Program-made: the position numbers and the translations under genes
The notes under the pieces: model-generated
What the model saw: the letters and a program-made list of their open reading frames with translations, nothing else
The model's database searches: none
What the model was told of the DNA's origin: nothing
DNA from: Elysia marginata
Lineage: Eukaryota > Mollusca > Gastropoda > Plakobranchidae
Length of the DNA: 32,246 nucleotides
NCBI GenBank assembly: GCA_019649035.1
Contig: BMAT01013831.1
Span: 128,845-161,090 of the forward strand
Direction of reading: 5' to 3'
Part shown: piece after piece, positions 31,131-32,246 of the stretch
Layout of the letters: each line of letters begins with the position of its first letter
Position numbering within the stretch: position 1 is the first letter of the stretch

Positions 31131-32150
31131 AGTAGGACAAGTACAATGATGTAGATTGTGCTGACTAAGAGTCAGGCGTGAGTTTCCCGGTCTCTTCTTC
31201 CCATCCTATATATCTCTCCCAGGCACGCGGCCTTTATCTTTTCTAGACCATAGATGTGGGCTTTAATAGTTGTTCTTAATTGTGTTTCTTTTCAGGCTAA
31301 TACATGATGTGTCCTTTTGAAATGAGATGGGGAAAAGGTATAGCTATAAAAAATCGTGTGAAAAAATTGATCAAAAAGTCCTGCGCGGTGTCTTCCCAAT
31401 AGACTCGTAACAAATACTAGTGATACACGTTCCGCTGCATTACTAGACACACGAGGCGAATTTTCAGTGCGAATCACAGTACCTCAAGAGGTATATAGAA
31501 GGCAATATTTATATGTACCTCATTATTTGCATAGCATTAGTGTCATAAATCGCAAAGATTGTGCAAAACTCCTAACTTTAAAAATAGAGGTGAAATGAAA
31601 CAAAATGAAACTTCTCTCGAATATTTTAATAATACACTTTTGGGCCAACTGTTGAATAAAAATGTTCAATATAATGTGCGGTAGTGCCAACCAAGCTCCA
31701 TTTAATAATATAGCAACATGAAATTAGACAGTATATTACAGCCTGGATCTCAAGTTATCTGGTGACGATGTTTGTGTTAGGTCCTGGTATGGTTGGCTCA
31801 CCAGTCTACCTATCAGTCTGTCGGTTTGTTTCCCAGCCTTAGTAAGATCGTTGATAAGCCTTATCTAGCTGGGTGGACGAGCTTGGTCTTCCATATTAGG
31901 CAAGCATTTTCTCTTATGCAACCTGCATAGCGACACTTAGTCAAATTTAGTAAACAGATTTGGTTGGGCTTCGAATACCTAGAATGACATTGCAAATACG
32001 ACCAAAATACGAATATTCAGCTGCCACGCGAGTTTATCTAATTCATTCGATAAAGTGACCAAGAGCATTTAGATTTCACCCTCCATTTTTAATAGTAAAT
32101 TAAACCAGGTTTTCATTTTACATATTCACTATGTTAGTGATCTTTATAGA
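31131..32150. other. Spacer or intron, nothing recognised
   Basis: No convincing exon or repeat family seen on either strand. Confidence 0.5.
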
Positions 32151-32165
32151 CCTAGGGAGGGAAGA

Positions 32166-32246
32166 AGAAAAAGAAAGAGAGAGAGAGAAGCAGGCAGGCA
32201 GAGAGAGAGAGAGGCAGGCACACAGAGAGAGAGGCAGGCACACACA
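32166..32246. repeat. AG microsatellite with an embedded AGGCAGGCACACAG unit
   Basis: GA dinucleotides alternate with AGGCAGGCA and CACACAG blocks, and the pattern continues to the window edge. Confidence 0.9.

Overview
The window is eukaryotic, AT-rich and intron-rich. It is dominated by one multi-exon gene on the minus strand. Microsatellites, a tRNA-derived SINE, a short pogo/Tigger-like MITE and palindromic dispersed repeats surround it. Repeat style, intron sizes and the level of protein similarity suggest a marine invertebrate, most likely a mollusc (perhaps a gastropod). That assignment is inference and cannot be proven from the sequence alone.

The gene is the ortholog of vertebrate TRIP11 (golgin GMAP-210), a long coiled-coil tether of the cis-Golgi. 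I could place 19 consecutive coding exons between 24260 (5') and 5182 (3'). All have GT/AG borders, and all 18 junctions keep the reading frame. Together they encode 1,878 residues. The last six exons align to the human C-terminal coiled coil from memory with essentially no gaps (for example SLANLQLVLEQFQR). The central 3.2-kb exon carries the recognisable TRIP11 block ENSSLKSEVHRLMEVVAA and the later TEIEALKQKNQTLLDVLQ.

Both ends of the protein are missing from what I can see. The N-terminal ALPS membrane-curvature sensor and the first ~200 residues should lie upstream of 24260. The C-terminal GRAB (ARF1-binding) domain should follow 5182. Neither is visible, so the gene probably runs off both sides or has exons I cannot recognise.

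Layout: 1-5181 is downstream intron or flank, holding two copies of a palindromic ~70-bp repeat and GA microsatellites. 5182-24260 is the TRIP11 body, with a SINE at 6471-6779, a MITE at 14625-14805 and a degenerate tandem repeat near 19.8-20.0 kb in introns. 24261-32246 has no secure coding exon. It holds two GC/CpG-richer islands (24.9-25.5 kb and 30.4-31.1 kb), of which the second looks like a divergent promoter with splice-donor-bearing candidate first exons on both strands. It also holds a CT microsatellite and a 280-bp compound trinucleotide repeat. I see no bacterial-type system, CRISPR, viral gene or toxin gene.
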